From G963674685 sp963674685 (GTDB taxonomy: Bacteria; Lernaellota; Lernaellaia; JACKCT01): 64,000 bases of DNA. The DNA lies in the NCBI GenBank assembly GCA_963674685.2, contig CAXXWT010000002.1, positions 930,001-994,000 on the forward strand. The letters run 5' to 3'. The stretch's first letter is position 1. Each line of letters opens with the position of its first letter. Made by a program: the position numbers and the translations under genes. Below the pieces are notes generated by a model. It made no database searches and was not told where the DNA came from. It saw only the letters and a program-made list of their open reading frames with translations. Below are positions 27,066 to 35,361 of the stretch, one piece after another.

Positions 27066-28745
27066 TTAGGAATTTCCGAGCAACAAGTCGCAATCGACGA
27101 ACCGGGCGCCGGCCGGATCTTTCAGCGGCGAATAACAATATTCGTACAGGTTGGTGATTTCCGGAACACGCACATAAGCCCCGACGGCCGCGCCGCCATC
27201 GTAAACATAGCGGTCGGGGATGTACACGTATTCGCCGTCGGGAACCGCGTCGGCCCACAAATCCCAGTATTCGAACCGGTTATAATGATCCGCCGACGCG
27301 CTGAAATGATCCATGACAAGCTGCGCTTCTTCGCCGGTAAGAGGCAATCCGTACGCGGCGGCCAGCACGAGAAGCTGCGCCATGTCCGGATGCCATTCCA
27401 CGTTGTCGTCCGCCCACGGATGATCCATGAGTTCGTCCATGCGGGCCGCCAGGCCGTCGAGAAGCTCCCGAGCCGTTTCGTCGTCGCCAAAAGCCAGCGC
27501 CAGGGACACGGCGCTCACGTGAAATCCCCAGATCATATTCGAGCCCCAGAAATGGCCCGCGATGTTGATCCACTCGTACAGACCGCCGTCGCCGTCGCGG
27601 CAGTCGTTATCCAGGCCGTTTCCTTCGGCGATATAGGCCGTGCATATTTTGGCGTTGCATTCGGCGCGGGGGAAGATGAATTCATAGAGCGTGAAGGTGG
27701 CGAAGTCGTCCACGAGCCCGATGTCCGTTCGCGGGATGAACACCTCGCCGCCTTCGCCCTTCGTGCGGATGATGTAATCGTTTTCCACGATGTCTTTGCA
27801 CATGCCCACGATCTGCAGGTAGAGCTTGCGCGCCGCCTCGCGCATCTCGTCGTCGTCGGTCGCGCGGATGAGCCGCGCCAGCACGGGGATGTTGCGGTAA
27901 AGGTAGGGAAAATCGTCCTTGGATCGCTTGTTGCGCACCCAGATGTCGCCCCAGGTCGGATTGTCAGGATTGTGGATGGTGTCGTGGCGACGCTCGATGA
28001 TCTCGTATCGCACGGCGTCGTAGTCCACCGCGGCCTTTCTTCCGCCGTCGGCTTCCCAGGAATGATTCCGGTGAAAAATCGTTCGCGCCATCAGCGAATC
28101 GATCACCGGATCTTCGCCGGCCCAGATCATGCCGTCGTACGCGGCCGACAGTCCCCGGATGTAGCCCAGAGCCAGGTCGCGGGCCACGGCGTCGCCGGAT
28201 AAAAGAAAATAGCTGATCACCGCGGGAAGCACGCGCCCGACTTTCGCCGTGGAATTGTCCGAAGGCCGAGTCCACGTAAACGTCACCGTATCGCCTTCTT
28301 TGACGGCGTACGTGTTCGTCCACCAGATTTTGTAGGGGGTTTGTTCCCATTCGTTATTGTCCGCCAGACCGAAGGAATGCCGCGTCGCCCAGCGGAAATA
28401 ATCCACGCCCTCGTAAAAACTTTTCATGGTCTGCGTGAACTGCGCGACATCTTCGGTCGAAGGCGCATCTCCCGCGCTTTCCCGCTCGATGAAAAAAGGC
28501 ATGGAGTCCGGCGGATTCACAATATCAGGATATTCGTCCGTGTCATCGTCGGCGTCATCGTCGGAATCGTCATCCGCGTCGTCATTTGCGTCATCGTTGA
28601 CATCGTCGTTGAGACCGTCGTCCGATTCCGTATCGTCGTCTTTTTCGGAATCGCTGGCGTCGTCATCATCGTCATCGCCGCAGGCGACAAACAACATCAT
28701 CGCCGCGATGGTAAAAATCAAAGCCGTTTTTAAAATATTTTTCAT
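27066..28745 (-). CDS. Asp-tether lipoprotein with predicted alpha-helical domain
   Basis: 559 aa. Lipobox FVAC at C22, then GDDDDDD and Asp-rich tether to about residue 70. The rest is helical, with SDNSTAKVGRVLPAVISYFL, KLYLQIVGMCKDIVEND, WINIAGHFWGSNMIWGFHVS and late HPWADDNVEWHPDMAQLLVL. Layout is similar to the lipoprotein at 17214 and the first part of that at 38103; a toroid fold is suspected but no family is confirmed. GGGAAAG lies just upstream of the start. Signals for function are absent. Confidence 0.72.
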   Translation of the reverse strand: MKNILKTALIFTIAAMMLFVACGDDDDDDASDSEKDDDTESDDGLNDDVNDDANDDADDDSDDDADDDTDEYPDIVNPPDSMPFFIERESAGDAPSTEDVAQFTQTMKSFYEGVDYFRWATRHSFGLADNNEWEQTPYKIWWTNTYAVKEGDTVTFTWTRPSDNSTAKVGRVLPAVISYFLLSGDAVARDLALGYIRGLSAAYDGMIWAGEDPVIDSLMARTIFHRNHSWEADGGRKAAVDYDAVRYEIIERRHDTIHNPDNPTWGDIWVRNKRSKDDFPYLYRNIPVLARLIRATDDDEMREAARKLYLQIVGMCKDIVENDYIIRTKGEGGEVFIPRTDIGLVDDFATFTLYEFIFPRAECNAKICTAYIAEGNGLDNDCRDGDGGLYEWINIAGHFWGSNMIWGFHVSAVSLALAFGDDETARELLDGLAARMDELMDHPWADDNVEWHPDMAQLLVLAAAYGLPLTGEEAQLVMDHFSASADHYNRFEYWDLWADAVPDGEYVYIPDRYVYDGGAAVGAYVRVPEITNLYEYCYSPLKDPAGARFVDCDLLLGNS

Positions 28746-29256
28746 GAATCTTTCCCTTGCCCAGGCAATTCAGCAAATGAATATAGCGGCAAAAATGATG
28801 GAAGACAAAGTGAAAGACGATGTCATCCCGACCGGAGCGAAGCGTAGTGGAGGGATCCCTTTAACGAAGTGCTATTATCTTGCCATGTTGGACACGTCAA
28901 CATTATTCACACGCATCTTTTAAGGGATTTCTCGACTCCACTACGTTCCGCTCGAAATGACAAGGCGTTGGTTTGTCAGTCGGGGCATTTATCGACAGTA
29001 TCTCACACGCCCGGGGCTAACTTTCGCCACACATGATGTGCCAAAGTCGAAATTTATCCGCTCACTCATCGCCTCACGGCGATTTTGTCGTTCGCGGCTC
29101 AAATTGAATTCCGTATTCCGATTTCCGCATTCGGAATTTCCCCTTTCCCTTTTCTCCTTGACGCTACTCCTTGCCGTTTTTCGACAGCTTCGATTATACT
29201 TCTCGCCGTCCGTAAGGAATACGAGATATCACTGCTTGAACGAAGCCGGAGGCCGC
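28746..29256. other. Gene-free stretch of 511 bp rich in dispersed repeats
   Basis: It holds the family A palindrome 28822-28961, then a segment (about 29048-29103, CCGCTCACTCATC ... TTCGCGGCTC) related to 12652-12712. An open frame over this stretch leads into the GT9 gene but has no SD and runs through repeats, so it is not counted as coding. Confidence 0.55.
28822..28961. repeat. Long palindromic repeat (family A), full copy
   Basis: 140 bp; starts GTCATCCCGACCGGAGCGAA and ends CTACGTTCCGCTCGAAATGAC, with TGGAGGGATCCCTTTA and TAAGGGATTTCTCGACTCCA inside. Same ends, length and folding as 13888-14031. The middle sequences differ, as expected of an old palindromic element with conserved arms. 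Confidence 0.7.
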
Positions 29257-30378
29257 TTGTCCTGGCGAACGCAATTACTGAAAACAGCCGACCGCCTCGG
29301 TGGCGGCATCGCCGCGCGCTATTTAGGCTGGCGGCATTACCGCAAGACCGTCGGGCCGCCTTTTGTCGAAGTGGCGAAAAAGGACATTCACAACATCATG
29401 TTCATTCGCCCCGGCGGCATGGGCGATCTGCTTTTGCTTCTGCCCGCGGCCATGCGGCTCAAGCGCTCGCTGCCCGGCGCGAAACTCACCCTCGTGGGCG
29501 AAAAGCGCAACCTGTCCGTCACCTCCATGACCGACGTGTTCGACGAGGTCATATGCTACGACGACAAGCCCTTTAGCTTCCTGCGCAATCTTAAAAAGCG
29601 GCGCTTCGACGTGGTCGTGGACTCGGAGCAGTTCCATTATTCCTCGTCGGTCTTCGCCATACTCTCCGGCGCGCCGGTGCGCATCGGCTTCAAAATCAGC
29701 CCGGTGCGAAACGAACTCTACACGCACCTGGTCGACTATCCCATGGACCGTTACGAGGCCGAGGCTTTCGACAAGCTCGTGGAGCCGCTTTGCGGGCCGT
29801 GCGGAAAGCCCGTCGATGTGGAAAATTTGCTGAACACCTCGCGCCTGCCCGACGAAGTTCCCGGCCTGCCGACCGGCGCAAAGGATCTGCTGACGGTATT
29901 CCCGTACGGCGGCGCGCGGGAAAAGGCGTGGCCCGCGGGCCGCTGGGCGGAAATCGTCCGGCGCCTTCTGGCGAAAAACGCCGGCCCCGTGGTGCTGATC
30001 GGCGGAAAGGACTCGGCGCGCCTGGCCAAAGACGTGATGCACGCGGTCAACGATTCCGCCGTCGTCTCCCTGGTGGGCAAACTCTCATTGGCGCAAAGCG
30101 TGGCGGTGCTTTCCCGATCCCGCATTTACGTGGGATGCGACACCGGCGTCACGCACATGGCCATGGCTCTGGGCTTAAAATCCGTGGTCATGTTCGGCCC
30201 CAGCGACGAACGCAAGTGGGGGCCGCCGCCGGGCAAGGGCTCCGCCGTTTACACGCGCGTGCCCTGTCGTCCATGCTCCATCTTCGGCTACATTAAACGC
30301 TGCCGCACCATCGACTGCATGGACCGTATCAATCAAGATCAGGTCTGGGCCGCCATCGAAAAAGAACTGGGCGCGTAA
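29257..30378 (+). CDS. Glycosyltransferase family 9 (heptosyltransferase-like)
   Basis: 373 aa from TTG 29257 (GGAGG just upstream, spacing short; later ATG 29398 is an alternative). N-terminal HNIMFIRPGGMGDLLLLLPA is the GT9 donor-site start, SLVGKLSLAQSVAVLSRSRI and YVGCDTGVTHMAMALG the central signature, MFGPSDERKWGPPPGKG the C-terminal one. Near the end a Cys group CRPCSIFGYIKRCRTIDCMD is typical of the family. It transfers heptose or a similar sugar to lipid A core or another envelope glycan at the cytoplasmic membrane. Substrate not determinable. Confidence 0.85.
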   Translation: MSWRTQLLKTADRLGGGIAARYLGWRHYRKTVGPPFVEVAKKDIHNIMFIRPGGMGDLLLLLPAAMRLKRSLPGAKLTLVGEKRNLSVTSMTDVFDEVICYDDKPFSFLRNLKKRRFDVVVDSEQFHYSSSVFAILSGAPVRIGFKISPVRNELYTHLVDYPMDRYEAEAFDKLVEPLCGPCGKPVDVENLLNTSRLPDEVPGLPTGAKDLLTVFPYGGAREKAWPAGRWAEIVRRLLAKNAGPVVLIGGKDSARLAKDVMHAVNDSAVVSLVGKLSLAQSVAVLSRSRIYVGCDTGVTHMAMALGLKSVVMFGPSDERKWGPPPGKGSAVYTRVPCRPCSIFGYIKRCRTIDCMDRINQDQVWAAIEKELGA

Positions 30379-30708
30379 GTTTTTCTTCTTCAAACCAGCC
30401 AAATCCCGAAGGGGCGTCTGTCCCGAGCGTAGCCGAGGGATTATCCTTGGCAAGTTTAGGTTCGTAACCCATTCGCCAAATCCCGCCGGGATGCAGGTCA
30501 GTAGCAAAGGGTGAAACCCTGGTAAACGCAGGTTCATGATCCATCCGTCAAACCCCGGTAGGGGTGCAGGTCATTCTCAAATATTTCAGATCCATTTTTG
30601 GTTGACAAATATAAACCACAATTGTATTCTTGTTTTATCTTTCTCCGGGGAGGTAAAAAATGCAAGCATCGCCAAGACTTGGAGTTGAACACTCCAGGAG
30701 GACTCTCA
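30379..30708. repeat. Intergenic tandem repeat, two ~72-bp units
   Basis: AGGTTCGTAACCCATTCGCC...GCAGGTCA at 30458-30500 recurs as AGGTTCATGATCCATCCGTC...GCAGGTCA at 30530-30573, 72 bp later. Upstream lies CTGTCCCGAGCGTAGCCGAG (about 30418-30438), a motif repeated at 51137-51160 and 56350-56372. The rest up to 30708 shows the promoter/leader of the next gene with no further structure. Confidence 0.6.
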
Positions 30709-31104
30709 ATGGGCGAAAAACAAAATTCCTCACTGTTAGCGTGTCAGTTTCTTATCCCGACACGTGATAGAGAAGGAAAAGCGTATTCGCGAGGCGTGTT
30801 CAAGGCAATTCAGCGGGGGTTGGAGGATCGATTTGATGGCTGGTCGCTGGTCAGCAACAATCCCGCCCCGGGCGCGTGGAGAGCGCCGGACACAGGAGAA
30901 GTCGAATATGACGAATCATGGCGTTATGAAATCGGCATTCCCCGCGAAAGAATCGGCGAACTCGATGAATATCTGGCGGAGATCGCGCACATGATGGGGC
31001 AAAAGGCCATCTGGCGCGTGGCTTATGATAAAGCAGAGGGCAAGGTGGTTTCCGCTCGTAAACCAAAAAAGCCGGGCAAAATCACCAAGTCCGGAGACAA
31101 ATAA
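30709..31104 (+). CDS. Hypothetical protein paired with an HTH protein
   Basis: 131 aa from ATG 30709 with AGGAGG 9 nt upstream. A single small domain with FLIPTRDREGKAYSRGVFKA and AIWRVAYDKAEGKVVSARKP; strongly basic tail. No recognised family. The stop is 11 nt before the HTH gene start, so the two are cotranscribed. Could be the effector of an unrecognised toxin-antitoxin-like pair, but this is inference from gene order only. Confidence 0.6.
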   Translation: MGEKQNSSLLACQFLIPTRDREGKAYSRGVFKAIQRGLEDRFDGWSLVSNNPAPGAWRAPDTGEVEYDESWRYEIGIPRERIGELDEYLAEIAHMMGQKAIWRVAYDKAEGKVVSARKPKKPGKITKSGDK

Positions 31105-31115
31105 AGAGTGACTAT

Positions 31116-31616
31116 ATGGCCAAAGAAAAAGAAAAAAAGCTCTATCGCCTTTTAAGCGGCAAAGAAATCGATCTCGGAGCCTTGCCGAAAAAGGACCTGG
31201 AGTTTCTCGTTGACTTGTTCAATCGGGCGATGAACGACGAGGATTATTTCGACTTGCAGCGCCTGATCTGCGGCAAAGGCGCTTATCCTCTCAAGGGAAG
31301 CCCGCACGTTACGCGGGAGATCCACGAATCGATCCTGTACCAAGCGGCGGAGGATATCGTCGATCGCGTCGGCATCCGGCAGGGCGTCATTCTGCCGAAC
31401 GAGGATGACGAAAAAGTCTCCATCGAGGAAATTGTCAGCGCCGCGGACGCCGCCAACCTGCTCGGCATCTCCCGCGCCGCCGTCATCAAAGCCGCGCAAA
31501 ACGGCAGAATCAAAGGCCGGAAGGTCGGGCGAAGCTGGGCGCTGCTTTTATCCAGCGTCAAATCCTATCGCGTCGCCCCGCACCGGGTCGCCGCCGGGCG
31601 CGCGGCGCATCGTTGA
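31116..31616 (+). CDS. DNA-binding protein with excisionase-type HTH
   Basis: 166 aa. The N-terminal ~100 residues are a helical, acidic domain of unknown family. The C-terminal part SAADAANLLGISRAAVIKAA and GRIKGRKVGRSWALLLSSVK is a winged-HTH of the excisionase/MerR type (HTH_17 style). Likely a transcription regulator, perhaps of its own operon. It follows the hypothetical gene at 30709 by 11 nt. Confidence 0.72.
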   Translation: MAKEKEKKLYRLLSGKEIDLGALPKKDLEFLVDLFNRAMNDEDYFDLQRLICGKGAYPLKGSPHVTREIHESILYQAAEDIVDRVGIRQGVILPNEDDEKVSIEEIVSAADAANLLGISRAAVIKAAQNGRIKGRKVGRSWALLLSSVKSYRVAPHRVAAGRAAHR

Positions 31617-31636
31617 ACTGGGGATATTTCGCGGTT

Positions 31637-31660
31637 CCCTTCGGCGCTGCTCAGGACAGG
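31637..31660. repeat. Intergenic copy of the CCCTTCGRCAAGCTCAGG repeat (family D)
   Basis: CCCTTCGGCGCTGCTCAGGA followed by CAGG. It differs from the three in-frame copies at 40336, 58943 and 63177 at only a few positions. It lies between the convergent HTH and radical SAM genes, next to GGTAGGAGCGG-like (family C) fragments. Confidence 0.5.
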
Positions 31661-31700
31661 AAAAACCGCTCCTACCAAAAATTGAAAACTGTTCCTACGC

Positions 31701-33116
31701 CTAAAATCCCAGCAGGCTCTTCAGATAGGGCCAGCGTTTCGCGATTCCGGAAAGGCCGCGGATTTTTTTCAATTGCCGCCACGCGACTTTTGGATTCAAG
31801 TAAAAATTTTTGTTCATGCGCTGCACGGCGGCAAAGAGTTTTTCCGGCGGCGGGCTTTGCGGCCACGTGGGAAGGGAAATCTTTTTGGAAGGATCGGCGG
31901 CGAAGTCGCGCCAGATGTCATTTTCAAACAAGCCGTCGCGCAAACCCTGCTCATAAAACGGCGTGGCCGGATAGCACACAAACACGCTGATATGCACGTG
32001 ATCCGGGTCAAGCTCGCGCATCAGGGAGCGCGTGGCGCGCAGGTCGTCATCCGTTTCGCCGGGATTGCCGACCATGAAATACGCCAGCGTCTCCAATCCC
32101 GCTTTGCGGGAATCGCGAAAAGCCTTTCGGATGACATCGATATCCCGCACGGGCCGATTCATTTTTTCCAGGATGCGCGGTGAGCCGGACTCGACGCCGT
32201 AGGTCGTCATGAAACACCCGGCCTGTTTCATCGCCGCCAGCATCTGCTCGTCGATGGTGTTGGCTGTCGCCCGGGCCATCCACTCGAAACGCAAATTTTC
32301 TTTTTTAATCAGTTCGCAAATGGCCAAAACCCGCTCGCGGCGGACCGTGAACACCTCGTCGTAAAAAAGCAGGTTTTTGTAACCCAGATCCAGGCACGCC
32401 CTCGCATCGGCCACGACGCGCTCGGGGCTGTGGAAGCGGAATTTTTTCCCCGTGGCCGAGCGGCTGCAAAAAGCGCACTGAAAAGGGCAGCCCCGGCTCG
32501 TGATCAGATTCACGGTGGGCCGCGCATCCGTGATGACGGATGAATAAAGATCGGGAATCAGCATATCGAAAGCCGGCGCGGGCAATTCGTCCAGGTTCAT
32601 TTCCAGCGGCGCCGGGCCCGTGTTCACGATTTCGCCTTCGCACTTGATCATCAGGCCCGGTATTTTTTTCAGCGCCCGCGGATCGCCGGAATTATCCAGG
32701 TACGCGGCGAAGGACTTTTCCGCCTCGCCGATAAATACGCCGTCAACGCCGGGCAGCGAAAGCGTTTCTTTTGGATACAAATAAGGCTGGAGGCCGCCGA
32801 TAAGCACTTGCGCGTTCGGCGCGGCTTTTTTCACCGCGGCGACGCAGTCCATGACATCGGGCAGATTAAAGGAAATGCACGTGAGCCCCACAACATCCGG
32901 CGCAAAGGCCGCCGCTTTTTTCTCCAAAGCGAGCATGTCCAGATTCTCGGCATGCGCGTCGATGACGCGAACTTCGACGCCGGGTGCGCGCCTTGCCGCC
33001 GCCGCCGCGTAAAGCAGGCCTATGGGCTGATTCTTTCCTCGAACCTTTTCGATCGGCCCGGGCAAATTGGCTTGCAGCAGGCGGCGCTGCGTCGGATTGA
33101 TGAAAAGAACTTTCAT
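31701..33116 (-). CDS. B12-binding radical SAM protein
   Basis: 471 aa. N-terminal ~150 residues (KVLFINPTQRRLLQANLPG...DVVGLTCISFNLP...GVDGVFIGEAEKSF) form the B12-binding fold found in this family. The radical SAM core has SRGCPFQCAFCSRS (CxxxCxxC [4Fe-4S] motif) and MARATANTIDEQMLAAMKQA, followed by YGVESGSPRILEKMNRPV. A C-terminal extension (NFYLNPKVAWRQLKKIRG) is shared with the gene at 35362. It belongs to the large family of cobalamin-dependent methylases and mutases; substrate unknown. Confidence 0.88.
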   Translation of the reverse strand: MKVLFINPTQRRLLQANLPGPIEKVRGKNQPIGLLYAAAAARRAPGVEVRVIDAHAENLDMLALEKKAAAFAPDVVGLTCISFNLPDVMDCVAAVKKAAPNAQVLIGGLQPYLYPKETLSLPGVDGVFIGEAEKSFAAYLDNSGDPRALKKIPGLMIKCEGEIVNTGPAPLEMNLDELPAPAFDMLIPDLYSSVITDARPTVNLITSRGCPFQCAFCSRSATGKKFRFHSPERVVADARACLDLGYKNLLFYDEVFTVRRERVLAICELIKKENLRFEWMARATANTIDEQMLAAMKQAGCFMTTYGVESGSPRILEKMNRPVRDIDVIRKAFRDSRKAGLETLAYFMVGNPGETDDDLRATRSLMRELDPDHVHISVFVCYPATPFYEQGLRDGLFENDIWRDFAADPSKKISLPTWPQSPPPEKLFAAVQRMNKNFYLNPKVAWRQLKKIRGLSGIAKRWPYLKSLLGF

Positions 33117-34174
33117 TTGCTCTTCCCATCCGTCGAAACGCGGTCCGTAAATACTTCATCGGCCCGAAGTCCGGGATTTTTGCAAATGGCCTTGAATGGC
33201 TCGTCGATAAACTTTGCGTCGCAGGCGACCAGGCATTCTTTACGCCGCCCGTCGAACTCGCCGACCCGTCCCATGCGCCGCCAGATTTCGCGAGCCGGCT
33301 CTTCGATCAAATTACCGAAACTCGCCTGGATGCACGCGCAGGGAAATACGTCGCCGTACGGCGTCACATAAAGCTTTTCGCTTCCCGCCGGGCAGCCTTC
33401 CGCGCCGAAATTGGACGATCCTTCCCAGCGCACGTGAGGCATGCGCATCAGCCGCGCAAAGGCTCTGCGCTCCGCTGCGCCGGCCAGCGCGTTTTTTTGC
33501 GACCAGTTTTTTCCCACGGCATACGCCCAGTTCACGGTCAACACGCCGCGCAGACTTTTCGCCAGATCCGCCGTTTGAAAGATGGAGCCGTCTTCGGCGT
33601 TTTCTTTTGTCAGAATCGTCGTAAACCAGACGGGGATTTTCACACGGCGCAATTCCCGCGCCGCATTCATCAAAGCGTCAAAGGCCCCCGCGTGGGCGCG
33701 GCTTGCGTCGTGAGCGCGCGCATCGGCGCCGTCCAGAGATAAAACAACGATGGCGACGTTGGCTTTTTTAAGCTCGCGAGCGACTTGGCCGTCGATCGCC
33801 AGGCCGTTTGACGCCAGCGTCACGAGGATATCCCGCCGTTTCGCCGCCTCGGCCAGGATGTCGAAAATATCCGGGCGCATCAGCGGTTCGCCGCCGGTCA
33901 CGTTGATGAACACCGCGCCCAGATCGGCCAGATCTCCAATCGCTTTTTGCGCCTGATCCTTCGTCATCTCCCGGCGGCTTTCATCAATCAATGACTTGGT
34001 CAGGCAATGCGGGCAGTTCAATTGACAGTGATACGTCACGCAAAATTCCACGCCGTGCAGGGGTCGCTTTTGCCCGGACATCGCCTTGAGCCACCCCTTC
34101 GCCACGCGCAAAGCCGCGCGCGGAAAAGCCGCCATCATTTTCAGGTCGGCGGCGCCGGGCGCGCGGGAAGTCAT
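33113..34174 (-). CDS. Radical SAM/SPASM-like enzyme
   Basis: 353 aa from ATG 34174, which overlaps the preceding gene by ATGA. [4Fe-4S] motif is CQLNCPHC (YHCQLNCPHCLTKSL), followed by NVTGGEPLMRPDIFDILAEA. C-terminal auxiliary cluster-type motif: AEGCPAGSEKLYVTPYGDVF and then PCACIQ...CLVACDAKF. It is a close relative of the protein encoded at 34171 (RGVEFALTYECVARCEHC). No precursor peptide gene is recognisable nearby. Substrate unknown. Confidence 0.87.
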   Translation of the reverse strand: MTSRAPGAADLKMMAAFPRAALRVAKGWLKAMSGQKRPLHGVEFCVTYHCQLNCPHCLTKSLIDESRREMTKDQAQKAIGDLADLGAVFINVTGGEPLMRPDIFDILAEAAKRRDILVTLASNGLAIDGQVARELKKANVAIVVLSLDGADARAHDASRAHAGAFDALMNAARELRRVKIPVWFTTILTKENAEDGSIFQTADLAKSLRGVLTVNWAYAVGKNWSQKNALAGAAERRAFARLMRMPHVRWEGSSNFGAEGCPAGSEKLYVTPYGDVFPCACIQASFGNLIEEPAREIWRRMGRVGEFDGRRKECLVACDAKFIDEPFKAICKNPGLRADEVFTDRVSTDGKSK

Positions 34175-35247
34175 GCGCGATCTCCGTGATCGAAATTGTC
34201 GTCCACCGGCATGGGGTGGATCGGGCTTTGGGAAATGGGCGCCAGGCGCAATTTTTGAAATTCGGGATTTTCCGCCACCAGGCACCTGTCATGAATGCGA
34301 TTGAAGCTCGGATCACGCAGCACTTTCTTCCATATGAGCGCCAGGGGATAATCCCGGAGATTGCCGAAAGACAGATGAATGAAATTGCACGGCATCACGT
34401 CGCCATAAGGGCTGATATAGAGCTTTTCCAGTCCGGCGGGGCAGCCTTCACGGAAATAATTTGACGATCCCTCCCAGCGTACGCGGGGATTTTTCATGAG
34501 CCCGCGGTGATATTTCGTGCCGTCGTTTTGCGGGTGCACATCCGATCCCTGCCATCCGCCCACCTCGCACGCCAGGTTGACGGTCAGAGTCGCGCCCCTT
34601 GCTTCGGTCAGGCGGATCATTTCTTTCATGTCCCCGTCGGCCATGTTTTCCCGCGTGAGAATCGTGTTGAGAAAAACCTCTACGCCCGCGGATTGCAGAT
34701 GATCCGTCGCCGCCATCAGGCGCTCGAAAGATCCGGGAAGATTGCGCCGGGCGTCGTGTTTATCGGGATCGGCGGAATCCAGGCTCATAGTCACGATGGA
34801 AACGCCCCAGGAGGCGATATCCTTGGCCGTCGCCTCGTCGATCAGCCAGCCGTTCGAGGCTAAAGACACGACGGTGCTTTTCGGTTTGCACGCCGCAACG
34901 ATCTCGGGAAGATCACCGCGAAGCAGCGCCTCGCCGCCGGTGAGGTTGATGTTCAAGGTCCCAAGATCAAGGCATTGCGCGGCCGCGTCTTTGATCTGCG
35001 CAAGCGACAGCGGCGGCCGGTCCGGTTTTTTATGGCGCAAAAAAGCCGCCGAGCAATGCTCGCAACGCGCCACGCATTCGTAGGTCAGGGCGAATTCCAC
35101 GCCGCGCAGTCGTCGCCCTCCAAGGGCCAGGCGCAGATAATTGCCCGCCGCGCGGGGCATGACGCCGGGATACCGGTAAACAAAGCGCAGATGCTTTCGC
35201 GCCCTTTCCATAAAAGCCTTGATGCCCGCCCCGGCCCGCGAGGTCAT
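34171..35247 (-). CDS. Radical SAM/SPASM-like enzyme (tandem paralogue)
   Basis: 358 aa. CVARCEHC is the [4Fe-4S] motif; NINLTGGEALLRGDLPEIVA the SAM-binding GGE. C-terminal REGCPAGLEKLYISPYGDVM then PCNFIHLSFGNLRDYPL, ending HDRCLVAENPEFQKLRL. It shares its N-terminus (MTSRAGAG against MTSRAPGA) and these motifs with the downstream neighbour, so the pair arose by tandem duplication. It is the first gene of a three-gene operon with 4-bp overlaps. A 114-bp gap separates it from the divergent B12-radical-SAM gene. Confidence 0.87.
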   Translation of the reverse strand: MTSRAGAGIKAFMERARKHLRFVYRYPGVMPRAAGNYLRLALGGRRLRGVEFALTYECVARCEHCSAAFLRHKKPDRPPLSLAQIKDAAAQCLDLGTLNINLTGGEALLRGDLPEIVAACKPKSTVVSLASNGWLIDEATAKDIASWGVSIVTMSLDSADPDKHDARRNLPGSFERLMAATDHLQSAGVEVFLNTILTRENMADGDMKEMIRLTEARGATLTVNLACEVGGWQGSDVHPQNDGTKYHRGLMKNPRVRWEGSSNYFREGCPAGLEKLYISPYGDVMPCNFIHLSFGNLRDYPLALIWKKVLRDPSFNRIHDRCLVAENPEFQKLRLAPISQSPIHPMPVDDNFDHGDRA

Positions 35248-35361
35248 ATTCGTCGTCCCCTATGGTTATACTCAGCCAATCGTAATTCCACGCTTCGATT
35301 GAAGTCAAATGACAAATGGCTTGCGTTGACTTTGGGGAGATAGAAAAACTAACTTGCCCGT

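Noticed and set aside
28957..29256. N-terminal 100 codons upstream of the GT9 start
   Set aside because: They translate dispersed-repeat DNA, lack an SD, and the GT9 homology only begins near 29380.
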